A DNA stretch of 64,000 nt, from positions 1-64,000 of the forward strand of contig JAISAQ010000070.1 of assembly GCA_031266775.1 (NCBI GenBank), given 5' to 3'. The notes under the pieces were generated by a model that saw nothing but the letters and a program-made list of their open reading frames with translations, did no database searches and was not told the DNA's origin. Both the position numbers and the translations under genes were made by a program. Below, in pieces: positions 41,411-49,604 of this stretch; the first letter of the stretch is position 1, and each line of letters starts with the position of its first letter. This DNA is from Treponema sp. Its GTDB lineage: Bacteria > Spirochaetota > Spirochaetia > Treponematales > Breznakiellaceae.

Positions 41411-41701
41411 CTACTTCCCGCTCTTTTTATGCTCTACCGGCATAAGGCCCATAAAGGCGCGGGATATGTAATTCGTCATGAAATAATCCGGCGTAAATGT
41501 TTTCTGTACTTCCTGCATGTACGGCCCTTTCGTTACCTCGTACAAGCCCGGAAGCCAGCCGCCGTCCCGGAGAATGACGGTCGCCCCTATGCCGTGTTTC
41601 CTATAGACGGCGTTACCATCTTGATGAATAATCGCCACCTTAAGAAACCGGCAGCTTTTCCTTCTGGAGTTAAACGAAATAAACCAAAAACCCCCGGACA
41701 T
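41411..41701 (-). CDS. Doubtful hypothetical ORF
   Basis: A 96-codon frame. The first ~20 residues lie across the terminator at 41683-41709, so a real start would be further in, for example the GTG before AIIHQDG. The later part (GIGATVILRDGGWLPGLYEV, then FTPDYFMTNYISRAFMGL) has protein-like composition, but I know no family, and there is no ribosome site. It may be the tail of a decayed gene. Confidence 0.3.
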   Translation of the reverse strand: MSGGFWFISFNSRRKSCRFLKVAIIHQDGNAVYRKHGIGATVILRDGGWLPGLYEVTKGPYMQEVQKTFTPDYFMTNYISRAFMGLMPVEHKKSGK

Positions 41702-41709
41702 TTCCGGGG
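41683..41709 (-). terminator. Rho-independent terminator of the accessory two-gene cassette
   Basis: On the minus strand CCCCGGA (41703-41709) pairs with TCCGGGG (41692-41698) across a 4-nt loop, followed by TTTTTGGTTT. It lies 24 nt after the stop of the 241-residue gene. Confidence 0.75.
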
Positions 41710-41732
41710 ATCGAAAAATTGTTTTGTAAAAG

Positions 41733-42458
41733 CTACTTGCTGGTATCGCTATATATTCCTTTTATCCAGCCCGGTAGAAAAAATTCCAGAGAAGATCTGG
41801 ATAAATTTCTAAAGTGCAACTGGTTCAGAAATTCGTCAATAAAGAACTTCCAGTGTTCATGCAGTTTCATTTCCGCGGACCACGGATGAAGCGCAACATT
41901 TATTAGCGAATATGCAAAATACTCATTAAAATACGCTATTATGCGCCCTTCAGGAACAGGCCCCGCACTTTTCTTAAAATCAAGATGAAAAGGCTTTAAA
42001 ACCGAGAACCAGTATAAAAGGACAGCTGCCTCTCGGTGGATATAAGGGTTGGTCGAAGGAATTAAAAACCCAAAATCACCGCTCTCTAAAATAATACTCT
42101 CTATCTCCTCCTTAAGATTTGCGGTTTTTCCCACTACATTCTCCAGATTCTCCAGCTTGGCTTTTATCCGGCGGAAACCATAAACATCACGAGAATAACG
42201 GGAGACTACCGCAAGCAGAGCAGAATAATCGACAATTGGCTCACACCGATCAAATGAGGTGTTTCCAGATGTCATCTCGGCATATACTGCCTTTGCCATC
42301 TCCGCAATTTTCATAATGACGGCGGTCTTGTCTCTCCGCTTGAATTGGCCTCTTTGAAATACATAATTCACATCAGCATCATGTTCAAAGACAGCATCCT
42401 GAAACAGAGCAAAATAACAGTTCATCGGGTTGGGAAACAGAGTATCCAATGTACTCAT
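41733..42458 (-). CDS. Protein of unknown function in an accessory cassette
   Basis: A 241-residue soluble protein, AT-rich gene, rich in aromatic residues. Segments such as LFQDAVFEHDADVNYVFQRG, LLAVVSRYSRDVYGFRRIKA and FFIDEFLNQLHFRNLSRSSL look helical; no membrane part, no known motif. Its ATG overlaps the stop of the preceding small gene (TAATG), and a clear terminator follows, so the two form a self-contained unit next to an IS3 remnant. Function not known. Confidence 0.65.
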   Translation of the reverse strand: MSTLDTLFPNPMNCYFALFQDAVFEHDADVNYVFQRGQFKRRDKTAVIMKIAEMAKAVYAEMTSGNTSFDRCEPIVDYSALLAVVSRYSRDVYGFRRIKAKLENLENVVGKTANLKEEIESIILESGDFGFLIPSTNPYIHREAAVLLYWFSVLKPFHLDFKKSAGPVPEGRIIAYFNEYFAYSLINVALHPWSAEMKLHEHWKFFIDEFLNQLHFRNLSRSSLEFFLPGWIKGIYSDTSK

Positions 42459-42655
42459 TAAGGCTCTCCTATATTACCCAACCCGGAAACCAGTTTGCCG
42501 AGAAACCGCCTTGCATATCCGTCAAGCGATTCATTACAGGGCTGGCAAAATTCTGAAATGGCCACGTTGGGATTTTCCTTTGTTCGTTCGTAAACTAATG
42601 GGGGAAAATCTTTCGGATCGTTTAGATCAACATTCAAATCATTGAAAGTTGGCAT
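42458..42655 (-). CDS. Small protein heading the accessory cassette
   Basis: 65 residues, MPTFNDLNVDLNDPKDFPPL at the start, two Cys four apart in FCQPC, acidic N-terminus and a basic segment YARRFLGKLV. AGGAGG lies 9 nt before the ATG. It overlaps the downstream 241-residue gene by one base, so they are translationally coupled. No known family. Confidence 0.6.
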   Translation of the reverse strand: MPTFNDLNVDLNDPKDFPPLVYERTKENPNVAISEFCQPCNESLDGYARRFLGKLVSGLGNIGEP

Positions 42656-42795
42656 TCTTCAAGTCCTCCTGATAAAATCCATTTTCGGCTTACCTTATAT
42701 CATAATATATAAAAATTGGGAAGCTTTTTATCAAAAATTTTTATTAAAAATACCTGTTTTACTGTTTTTCAACCCTTTTACGCCCCAAATCCACC

Positions 42796-43004
42796 ATGAG
42801 AAAAAAAGGGGAGAAATGGGTGTCCGGCATCACCTGTCTGCGTACCCGGGGCGGCTGTTGGAAACGCTGGACGGCAAGCATTCTCCAGCGGAAGTCAGAC
42901 AATCGGTGTTCATGTACATCGAAGCGTACTACAACCGGGTTCGTCTTCATTCGGCGCCTGGCTATGTGGCGACTGATGTGTTTAACTCGGGGCACGTTGC
43001 TTAA
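42796..43004 (+). pseudogene. Internally deleted IS3-family transposase (OrfB)
   Basis: In one frame KKGEKWVSGITCLRTRGG matches the start of the IS3 integrase core (normally W.sDITYIrT..G). In another frame LLETLDGKHSPAEVRQSVFM, then YIEAYYNRVRLHSAPGY and a stop, match the C-terminal end. The two pieces meet near 42850, with the catalytic core between them deleted and the frame changed. It cannot encode an active transposase. Confidence 0.75.
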
Positions 43005-43032
43005 TCGTGTCTACCTTACGGGGTAAAGTCCA
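42796..43032 (+). mobile_element. IS3-family insertion sequence remnant
   Basis: Only the end of the transposase gene and a right-end-like sequence (GTGTCTACCTTACGGGGTAA, about 43007-43026) remain. The left end and most of the transposase are gone. It marks past mobile activity beside the two-gene cassette at 41733-42655. Confidence 0.65.
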
Positions 43033-43220
43033 TGTGTCCGTCTGGCCGCATTTCGCGGGCAGTTGGCAAAAAAAAGGAAAAGCGGCGGAGGATTCCGTAC
43101 CAAAGAAAAAAATCCGCGGGAGGCCCCGGGCCCGCCCGCGGACAGGTTCATGAACAAAAAGTACACGCAAACCGCGCATCCCGGCCGGTGGTTAACAGGG
43201 AATGCCGCAGGTTTTGTTAC

Positions 43221-43667
43221 TTACTCTACACTCCGTACCCAAGTCCCGTTCAGACTCGCAAAGGGGCCGGATAAACCGGCTATGGTTATGGTGTTACGCC
43301 ACTGGTCCTGCACGTAGATACTGAATGGGCCCACTTGTGACTGAGAGGCAAAACCGGTACCATTCCAGACATCTCCGGTTACCACTATGTTCCTTGCCGA
43401 AGCGACGAATGTAAGAGTCCCAGGATTAATCCATCCCGTCTGGCTGGCCTGGAATTGCTCCTCGGCGCTCGCAAAGGGCGCCGGGACGACAGTCATACTG
43501 CCGTCAAGCCCCAAGGTCAGGGTCGCATCCCCATCGCCGCTGTATGACCCGTTCGGATAAATAAGATCGGCAAAACTGGGAGTGTTGCCGTTATCGCAGC
43601 CGGCAAGAACCAATCCGCACACCAGCACTACGCCGATTATCACCGCCGTAAAAACTTTGTTTTTCAT
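43221..43667 (-). CDS. Small lipoprotein of unknown function
   Basis: 148 residues with a signal peptide and lipobox LVLAGC (Cys24), followed by a Gly/Thr/Ser-rich, beta-strand-like body (YSGDGDATLTLGLDGSMTVV; ITIAGLSGPFASLNGTW). An AGGAGA site precedes the ATG. The pattern is that of small spirochaetal surface lipoproteins in which a wanted structural effect is a short beta-barrel or sandwich. No named family. Confidence 0.7.
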   Translation of the reverse strand: MKNKVFTAVIIGVVLVCGLVLAGCDNGNTPSFADLIYPNGSYSGDGDATLTLGLDGSMTVVPAPFASAEEQFQASQTGWINPGTLTFVASARNIVVTGDVWNGTGFASQSQVGPFSIYVQDQWRNTITIAGLSGPFASLNGTWVRSVE

Positions 43668-43822
43668 ACCGTCATCTCCTCATTAGTTTATCCCACAAAG
43701 CAGGAATACCGCCCGGCGCGGTTTATCCACCGGAAGCCGCGGAAAGACAATCTTCCTTTTTTATGGTTCAGGGGGGATTCCCCGCCCTGTTGTAACCGGC
43801 CGCACACGGCGGCCCGTACTGG

Positions 43823-43850
43823 TTTCCGGCTCTTTAACGCGCGCCGGAAA
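43823..43850. other. Perfect inverted repeat downstream of the small gene
   Basis: TTTCCGGC (43823-43830) pairs with GCCGGAAA (43843-43850), 12-nt loop, 15 nt beyond the stop of the minus-strand small gene. No T run follows, so it is at most a weak terminator or an mRNA-stabilising hairpin. Confidence 0.4.
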
Positions 43851-43864
43851 GGGACATGTACCTG

Positions 43865-44065
43865 TTATCCCTCCCTTTTTCCCGGATTTTTGGGTTTAAG
43901 CCGTTTTTGAACCGGGGAAGGCCGCATAACGGGGCACTGAATATACAAAAGCTGCCGGGAGACATCTTCTATGTATTCCTTTCCTTCCTGATTCAACAGC
44001 ATGAAATTCCTGGACAGGTAATCCAGTTTTTCCTGCTCGGCCGGAATAACCACATTCACCCCCAA
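43865..44065 (-). CDS. Small protein, divergent partner of the XRE regulator (copy 2)
   Basis: About 62-66 residues. The core FMLLNQEGKEYIEDVSRQLL followed by YIQ matches the small protein of copy 1 (5213-5398) and the C-terminal segment of the XRE proteins. The tail is basic and Pro-rich (PSPVQKRLKPKNPGKREG). The start is uncertain: TTG at 44065 or GTG at 44059 or 44053. The promoter at 44074-44102 would put the 5' end within a few bases of these codons. Confidence 0.5.
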   Translation of the reverse strand: MGVNVVIPAEQEKLDYLSRNFMLLNQEGKEYIEDVSRQLLYIQCPVMRPSPVQKRLKPKNPGKREG

Positions 44066-44073
44066 TGTGGGTA

Positions 44074-44102
44074 ATAATATAGTACAAAGAGGGTTTTGTC
44101 AA
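44074..44102 (-). promoter_or_regulatory. Promoter of small gene copy 2 with repeat element
   Basis: TTGACA (44097-44102), 17 nt, TATTAT (44074-44079) on the minus strand. A direct repeat GTTTTGT-CAACT-GTTTTGT on the plus strand spans the -35 box and could be the site of the divergent XRE protein. Confidence 0.55.
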
Positions 44103-44249
44103 CTGTTTTGTGAAAAAATCGTTAAAGACGGGCCTTGTACACTTGCACTATAGTTAAAATATGAGACGAATTTTTACATACGGAAGCTCTTCCCGCTTGC
44201 TTTGTAAGCGCAGCGTGTTGTATCATAATTACAATGTAAGGATCATGGC

Positions 44250-44603
44250 ATGACCGGTGATACGGCGGTAAACAGGCGGGTCATTGAGGCGCGGCACGCC
44301 CTGGATCTGTCCCAGGCAAAATTCGCCGAAACGATACGAATTTCAAAAGGATATATGGCGTCCATAGAAATGGGCATACGCCGGGTCAACGACAGAATCA
44401 TAAAGATTATCTCCATGACATACGGGGTCAATGAAACATGGCTTAAATCGGGCCGGGGAAAGATGTTTGACGGCGCGGACGATTTCAAACTGAACCAGGT
44501 TGTCTCGATCTTCAAAAAACTCGATCCGCTGTTTCAGGACTATGTCATAAAGCAGCTTGCCCTGCTGCTTGAACTGCAGGGAATAAAAAACGGCGAAAAA
44601 TAA
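44250..44603 (+). CDS. XRE-type helix-turn-helix regulator (copy 2)
   Basis: 117 residues. Helix-turn-helix in RRVIEARHALDLSQAKFAET and GYMASIEMGIRRVNDRII, then a shared segment YGVNETWLKSGRGKMFDG and C-terminal helix SIFKKLDPLFQDYVIKQLAL ending LLELQG. Clearly homologous to the XRE protein at 5385. AAGGA lies 7 nt before the ATG. It is divergent from the small gene at 43865, the same arrangement as copy 1. Likely a repressor of that divergent promoter. The target range is unknown. Confidence 0.85.
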   Translation: MTGDTAVNRRVIEARHALDLSQAKFAETIRISKGYMASIEMGIRRVNDRIIKIISMTYGVNETWLKSGRGKMFDGADDFKLNQVVSIFKKLDPLFQDYVIKQLALLLELQGIKNGEK

Positions 44604-44641
44604 TAGCCGCGGCCGCCCGGCGCAACAGGCACGCAGGGCCG

Positions 44642-44671
44642 TTGACAGAGGAAGGGGTTTCCCGTTACCAT
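44642..44671 (+). promoter_or_regulatory. Promoter of infA
   Basis: TTGACA (44642-44647), 18 nt, TACCAT (44666-44671), then an AAGGAG ribosome site and the GTG start at 44693. Confidence 0.5.
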
Positions 44672-44692
44672 TTTTAACGCCAAGGAGTGTGT

Positions 44693-44917
44693 GTGGCAAA
44701 AGAAGAAGCTATAGAAGTCGAAGGGGTCGTCCGGGAAGCCCTTCCCAATACCATGTTCAGGGTGGAGCTTGACAACCAGAACGGACACCTTATCCTTGCC
44801 CATTTGTCGGGCAAGATGCGTAAACACTATATCCGTATTGTACCGGGAGACAGGGTCCGCATCGCCCTTTCCCCCTACGATTTAAGCAGGGGGCGCATCA
44901 TCTACCGGGAGAGGTGA
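44693..44917 (+). CDS. infA: Translation initiation factor IF-1
   Basis: Blocks the ribosomal A site during initiation. 74 residues, a single S1/OB-fold: [20 protein letters not shown], then [20 protein letters not shown] and [15 protein letters not shown]. The start is the GTG at 44693, 5 nt after AAGGAG. A GTG two codons upstream overlaps the ribosome site. Its end overlaps the convergent smr gene by 20 nt. Confidence 0.97.
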   Translation: MAKEEAIEVEGVVREALPNTMFRVELDNQNGHLILAHLSGKMRKHYIRIVPGDRVRIALSPYDLSRGRIIYRER

Positions 44918-45302
44918 GCTTCAGCAAAACCCACGTCGCCCCGCTTCCTCCCCCCGCCGCGTCCGCGTAGCCGCTTTCACCGGCGAAGGGGCAGCGTTCG
45001 ATAAAATCCTTTGTGATTATTTTCAGCACCGCGTCCCCGGCGGAGTGGTTTCCCTTTCCGTGTACGACAAGGATCTTTTCGCATCCGCTTCTCCGCGCGT
45101 CCTCAAAGAAGAACCGGAGTGTCACGGCGGCTTCGTCCCGGGTCATGCCGTGTATGTCGACAACGCCGTCGGGCCTTTTTGCCCGCAGCCGCTTCCGCCG
45201 CATGGCGGACGTTTCCCGGCTCTTCTCCTCCCCGGCTTCCGCGTCCTTGTCGTGTATGCCGTGACTGCTTTCCCATTGCGAAAGGATATCCCCAAAATTC
45301 AT
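44898..45302 (-). CDS. Smr-domain protein
   Basis: 134 residues: a charged N-terminal part (about 1-42) and a Smr domain with [20 protein letters not shown] and the second motif [11 protein letters not shown]. Smr domains bind or cut branched nucleic acid or RNA, and stand-alone forms have been linked to ribosome rescue and mRNA cleavage. The stop lies inside the end of infA on the opposite strand. It starts 39 nt after the last Bat gene and may share that transcript. Confidence 0.88.
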   Translation of the reverse strand: MNFGDILSQWESSHGIHDKDAEAGEEKSRETSAMRRKRLRAKRPDGVVDIHGMTRDEAAVTLRFFFEDARRSGCEKILVVHGKGNHSAGDAVLKIITKDFIERCPFAGESGYADAAGGGSGATWVLLKLTSPGR

Positions 45303-45341
45303 GCCGCGCTCCCCTAGTTAAACCGCGGCGGAAAGCGAAAG

Positions 45342-46070
45342 TTACCGCCTCCTTTTCCTTACCGGGACGCGGAGGGCGGGAACGGTGAACTCCCTTTTCC
45401 CGGCGGAAAGGCGGAAAGCGGGAAGGAAGAAGACAGGCCCTTCAAGGGGAATGACCCTTACACAGAGGATAGCGCCGCCTTCCCGGGAGGCCCCGCCGGG
45501 AAGGAACCTTTCCACTACCGCCCCCCGGGGAAGGGGGCCTCTTAGAAACGCCGCCCCGTCAACGCCGTCCAAAAGGCGGCTTTGGGAACGGAGGATAAAA
45601 AGGGCCTCTTCCCCGGCGGCAAGTTCCCCGGGCCCTTCCCAGAGGAGGATCTCCTCTTCTTCCTCTTCCCCGTCCGCGCCTGCCACATCGAGGGCAACAG
45701 GCGGCGTTTTCCCGGTTTTTCCGCCCGAGTTCACCGTAAAGGAGCCCAGGATCACAGGCCCCCGGCCCCGGACGGCAAAACGGTACTGTATCTCGGTCCA
45801 GGGCCGCGCCCGGCTTCCCGCGCCTTCCGGGCGGACATAGCGGAGGGAAATTCTCACGGTTTCGGGGGAAAATCCGGGCGGGAAAACGGGAGGCCGCACC
45901 GTAACCTCGTCCGGCCGGGGATGATCGGCCAGAATGGTAAAGGTCCAAAGCGATCCGCTTGCGGGCGTTTCGGGAAAAGATTCGGTTATCAGCGCCAGCG
46001 CTTCCCCTTTCGCAAAGGAAGGAAGAAGCAAAAAGAAAAACGGAAGAAAAAGGCGCGCAAAGACGGGCAT
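45342..46070 (-). CDS. batD: BatD-like exported protein
   Basis: 242 residues with a signal peptide (MPVFARLFLPFFFLLLPSFA) and a beta-rich exported body (WTFTILADHPRPDEVTVRPP, GRGPVILGSFTVNSGGKTGK) of the immunoglobulin-like kind found in BatD. It lacks the C-terminal membrane helix of long BatD proteins and ends in a basic tail. The ATG at 46070 is 5 nt after the BatB/C stop without a clear ribosome site; an in-frame ATG upstream lies inside the preceding gene. Confidence 0.65.
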   Translation of the reverse strand: MPVFARLFLPFFFLLLPSFAKGEALALITESFPETPASGSLWTFTILADHPRPDEVTVRPPVFPPGFSPETVRISLRYVRPEGAGSRARPWTEIQYRFAVRGRGPVILGSFTVNSGGKTGKTPPVALDVAGADGEEEEEEILLWEGPGELAAGEEALFILRSQSRLLDGVDGAAFLRGPLPRGAVVERFLPGGASREGGAILCVRVIPLEGPVFFLPAFRLSAGKREFTVPALRVPVRKRRR

Positions 46071-46075
46071 ATGTG

Positions 46076-47650
46076 TCAATAACCGGGTGTTGAAGGATCT
46101 TCTTCCGGCCATTCCCGGCTTTCCCATTGGATCTTCTCCCTGCCGCGCAGATAATCAAAGAGGGAGGCCGGATCAGATTCCGGCGTTTCCCCGCCCTTTT
46201 CCGGCGCGCTTTTTTCTTTGTTGTCTTCCCGCATGGAAAGAAGGCTCAGTTCCAGATTGCGCTTTGCCGCGACGCGGCCGCCGTCCGTCTTTAGCGCGTC
46301 CCTGAACGCGGCGGCGGCGGCGGCGTAATCCCCCTTTCCAAAAAGCGCCAGTCCGCTGTTGTACTTTAACCTGTAGGAAAGTTCGCGGTTTTCGGGGAGC
46401 TTTTCAAGGGCCGCCGCGGCGGCGGCAAAATGCTCAAGCGCCGCGTCTTTTTCATCACGGGCAATACAGGCCGCCCCAAGGCCGTATTCGGCGTAGGGAA
46501 GGGCGTCTTCGTACACAAGGGCGCGGGTATAGGCGGCCTCCGCTTCGGCGTATCTTCCCCCGCGGCTGTACATGTTCCCCTCCAGGACAAGGAGTTTTCC
46601 GGGAACACGGGAACATGAAGGAAAAAGGAAAACGGAAACGAGAAGGCCCCAGGCTAGCAGAACCGAAAGGTTTCCCCGGCGGCAAAGGACGCACGCCTTT
46701 GAAGCTCCCAGAAAAACAAGGGCAAGCACGGCGAAAAGATCTTCGCGGGATCTTGTTTCCCGGCGCCTTCCCCCGGAAGACGATACGCCCCCATTTGATA
46801 AAAGATAACCTGAAAGAAGGGCCGCCGCGTCCCGGCGGTTCCCGTCCACAAAGATCCCGCCTGTACGGAGGGCGGCATGGCGCATCACATCGTCCCGCCG
46901 GCGGCTGTACACCGCCCCGCCTTCCCCGTCCATAAGGTCAGGCACAGGCCCGCCTTCGGCGGTTCCGGCGGCAAGGGCGGCGATGGCTATGTCCTTCGCC
47001 GCGGCCCTGTCAAGCGCCCCGGACAGGGAACCTGAAAGGGCCTCCCCGTCGGAGACAAGCACGATGATCCGCCTGCCGGGAAAACCGCTTTCAAACGCGC
47101 CTGACGCGGCGTCGACGAGCGCTTCCAGATTCGTACCCCTGCCGGACATGGGTGAAGAGAGGAGCCCTTCAAGAAAGGCCCGTATCACGTCCCCGTCCCA
47201 GGTCAAAGGCACGGCAAGTATCCCGCCGCCCCGGCCCAGGGCCGCGGCGAAACGGACGCCCGTACACGCCGCCGCGGTTTCAAGCGCCGCGGCCGCGCCG
47301 CTTTCGAGCCGGGAAACGCGCCTCCCGCCGCCGTCCGCGTCCCTTACTTCCATGCTCCGCGACACGTCAAAGGCCAGGACCACATCCAGTCCGCGCCTGT
47401 AATCCTCCACATACCGCACGCCCCAGCGGGGACCGGCCAGCGCGATGACGGAACAGGCGGCGAAGATCCAGAAAAAAAGACCGGAAAGAAAAAAACGGAA
47501 GGAGGAAAACGGGGGAAAAGAGGCGGCGCGCAGTTTTCGTTCCCGGAAGATCCACGCGGCGCACAGGGGAACAAGGAGGAGGAGAAAGGCAAGGACAAAG
47601 GGACGGGCAAAAAGCTCCCGCGCGATATTCCCCGGCGTTCCGGCGTTCAT
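46076..47650 (-). CDS. batB: BatB-BatC fusion: von Willebrand A domain plus TPR
   Basis: 524 residues in one frame: two N-terminal membrane helices (about 17-36 and 53-73), a vWA domain with the metal-site motif DVSRSM (95-100) and VLVSDGEALSGS, a third membrane helix (about 330-345), then tetratricopeptide repeats (about 350-480; for example YSRGGRYAEAEAAYTRALVY and YNSGLALFGKGDYAAAAAAF). In many Bat operons these are two genes. The vWA domain would project into the periplasm with the TPR scaffold. The start overlaps batA by 4 nt. Confidence 0.85.
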   Translation of the reverse strand: MNAGTPGNIARELFARPFVLAFLLLLVPLCAAWIFRERKLRAASFPPFSSFRFFLSGLFFWIFAACSVIALAGPRWGVRYVEDYRRGLDVVLAFDVSRSMEVRDADGGGRRVSRLESGAAAALETAAACTGVRFAAALGRGGGILAVPLTWDGDVIRAFLEGLLSSPMSGRGTNLEALVDAASGAFESGFPGRRIIVLVSDGEALSGSLSGALDRAAAKDIAIAALAAGTAEGGPVPDLMDGEGGAVYSRRRDDVMRHAALRTGGIFVDGNRRDAAALLSGYLLSNGGVSSSGGRRRETRSREDLFAVLALVFLGASKACVLCRRGNLSVLLAWGLLVSVFLFPSCSRVPGKLLVLEGNMYSRGGRYAEAEAAYTRALVYEDALPYAEYGLGAACIARDEKDAALEHFAAAAAALEKLPENRELSYRLKYNSGLALFGKGDYAAAAAAFRDALKTDGGRVAAKRNLELSLLSMREDNKEKSAPEKGGETPESDPASLFDYLRGREKIQWESREWPEEDPSTPGY

Positions 47651-48648
47651 GAACGGCCTCCCAGAATGCCGGTGCGTACAAGGCGCGCAAGGAAGATCAG
47701 TATAAAAGCAACAGCAATAAAGGGAACCCGCAGCGATTTTGTTTCCGTTACGGTTCCCTGCCGGCGCACCAGCATTTCTTTTTCATCAACCAGCGAAAAG
47801 GCGTCCGCGAAGGACTGCGCCGAAGGCGCGCGTATAAAAGTTCCCCCGCCCGCCCTGCTTACAGACAGGAGGCTTTCAGGATTAAAGTGCGAAAGGAAGA
47901 TCCCGCTCCGGCGCACTCTTGTGCGGGGATCCACATAATCAACAGGCACTTCCCCGCCGCGGCCTATTCCTATGATCCAAAGGGAGATCCCCATCTCGGG
48001 CAGCATGGCCGCGGCGGTTTCAGGATGCACCGCTCCCGCGTTGTTTTCCCCGTCCGTGACAAGGATAACCGCCCGGCGCGGGGCGGCGGAATTCCGCAGA
48101 TGAAAAGCCGCGGTGGCAAGCCCCATGCCAAGAGCGGTTCCGTCGCCCATTTCCCCCACGCGGAGGCTTTCGAGCCGTGAAAAAAGGGCCCGCCTGTCCG
48201 TTGTGGGGGGCACCAAAAGGGCGGCGTCGTTCCCCGCCGCCGCGAGCCCTATGGCGTCCGAAGGCCTCTTTTCCGCAAAGAAACGGATCAGATCCCTCGC
48301 GGTGTCAAAACGGCTCTGCCCTTCCATGTCCAGCGCCGCCATGCTGGGGCTGATGTCCATTACGGCGATAATATCCGCCCCCCTTGAAAGCCAGACCTTG
48401 CCGCTTGTCCTCGCAAGAGGGCCCGCGGCGGCAAGCAGAAGCAGAAAAGCGCCCGCGCATTCGGCGGCGCGAAGCGCGCGTATGAGCCACTCGATGCCAA
48501 AGGGAGGCTTAAAGGGAACGCCCCCCGGCGGCCCCAGGGGAAGAACAAGCGAAAGAGGGCCGCGGAAACGGCGGAGGATGAAGATCCCAAAGGGAACAAG
48601 GATGATCCCGGCGATAAAGAGGCCCGGCTGTTCCAGGGCCAGTCTCAT
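47647..48648 (-). CDS. batA: BatA-type von Willebrand A protein
   Basis: 333 residues, membrane helices at about 10-26 and 62-78 and at the C-terminus (FIAVAFILIFLARLVRTGIL), flanking a vWA domain with the metal-site motif DISPSM (98-103) and AVILVTDGENNAGAV. BatA partners MoxR-type ATPases in envelope assembly or stress tolerance in several phyla. Overlaps both neighbours by 4 nt. Confidence 0.9.
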   Translation of the reverse strand: MRLALEQPGLFIAGIILVPFGIFILRRFRGPLSLVLPLGPPGGVPFKPPFGIEWLIRALRAAECAGAFLLLLAAAGPLARTSGKVWLSRGADIIAVMDISPSMAALDMEGQSRFDTARDLIRFFAEKRPSDAIGLAAAGNDAALLVPPTTDRRALFSRLESLRVGEMGDGTALGMGLATAAFHLRNSAAPRRAVILVTDGENNAGAVHPETAAAMLPEMGISLWIIGIGRGGEVPVDYVDPRTRVRRSGIFLSHFNPESLLSVSRAGGGTFIRAPSAQSFADAFSLVDEKEMLVRRQGTVTETKSLRVPFIAVAFILIFLARLVRTGILGGRS

Positions 48649-49604
48649 GCCTTTTCCCCCGCGCCTGAGGCAGGGACATCCGCGCCCTCCGCGCCGCCTT
48701 TTCTTCCGGCGCTTCCGCCGGGCGCTTTCCGCCGCCTCACGCGTTCGGCCTTTTCAAGGGTGCCGGTAAAAGAAACGGCGTCCCCCAGCATGTCAAGCAG
48801 TTCGTCCCGTTCCGGGCCGGCGCCGCCGTAACGGGCTTCGTCCCAGCGCCTTACAAAGCCTGGGGAGCCGGCCGCCTCCCCTTCGGCAAGGAGCGGCATA
48901 AGGGCCAGTTCCCCCGCCGTCATGGCCCTGCATTCAAGGCCTGTGTAACGGGCCAAAAAGGATCTGAATTCCGCCGAAAGGAAATCGAGCAGCACGAGGC
49001 GCTCGCCGGGAGCGGGATTTTTGAGGATCTCCCGCCTGAGACGCCGCATAAGGGAAAGCGCCGAGACAATAAGGCGCCGCCTCTTCCAGGATTCAAGAAC
49101 GATCCTGAAATGCCTTCGGAACCAGTATGCCCCGCCGGCAAGGAAAAAGAGCGCCGCAAGAAGAGATGCCGCCGTTCCGTAAACAAGAAAGCCCGTCCCC
49201 GGAGCGGCAAGCGGCGGAGCGGGATCGGAAAGCACCCGCCCCTCGTTTCCCTTTTCAAGAACGGAGGCAATTTCCACGCGGAGCCCGGCAAGAAAACCCG
49301 AAGGAACCCCGACCGGGGGAAGGGCAAGAACGCCCGCGGCGTACGCGGTAAATTCGATGAGCGCATGAGCCTCGCCGCCGCGGTTTTCAACGCGCATGCG
49401 GTGAAACACAAGGTCCGCGGTATCAGGCGGCGGGGAAAGTTCGGCGTCTTCCGAAGGGCCCCCAAGGGGGATCACCAGGACGGCCCTGTCCCCCACAAAA
49501 ACGGTCTGAGGGACAAGATAGACGCGGGAGGCCCCTTCTTCCGCCTCCGGCGCGGCGGAAAAAAACAAAAGGAAGGCGGCGGCAAGAAGCGTTCTGTACT
49601 TCAC
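48645..49604 (-). CDS. Bat-operon membrane protein
   Basis: 319 residues: signal peptide (LLAAAFLLFFSAAPEAEEGA), a beta-rich periplasmic part, a membrane helix (LVYGTAASLLAALFFLAGGA) and a cytoplasmic helical tail ending in Arg/Lys-rich sequence. Proteins of this plan (DUF4381-like) stand between DUF58 and batA in Bat-type operons. I do not recognise it more precisely. Confidence 0.7.
   Translation of the reverse strand: MKYRTLLAAAFLLFFSAAPEAEEGASRVYLVPQTVFVGDRAVLVIPLGGPSEDAELSPPPDTADLVFHRMRVENRGGEAHALIEFTAYAAGVLALPPVGVPSGFLAGLRVEIASVLEKGNEGRVLSDPAPPLAAPGTGFLVYGTAASLLAALFFLAGGAYWFRRHFRIVLESWKRRRLIVSALSLMRRLRREILKNPAPGERLVLLDFLSAEFRSFLARYTGLECRAMTAGELALMPLLAEGEAAGSPGFVRRWDEARYGGAGPERDELLDMLGDAVSFTGTLEKAERVRRRKAPGGSAGRKGGAEGADVPASGAGEKA

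Noticed and set aside
43063-43317. 84-codon plus-strand frame next to the IS3 remnant
   Set aside because: No ribosome site; its end is antisense to the lipoprotein gene.
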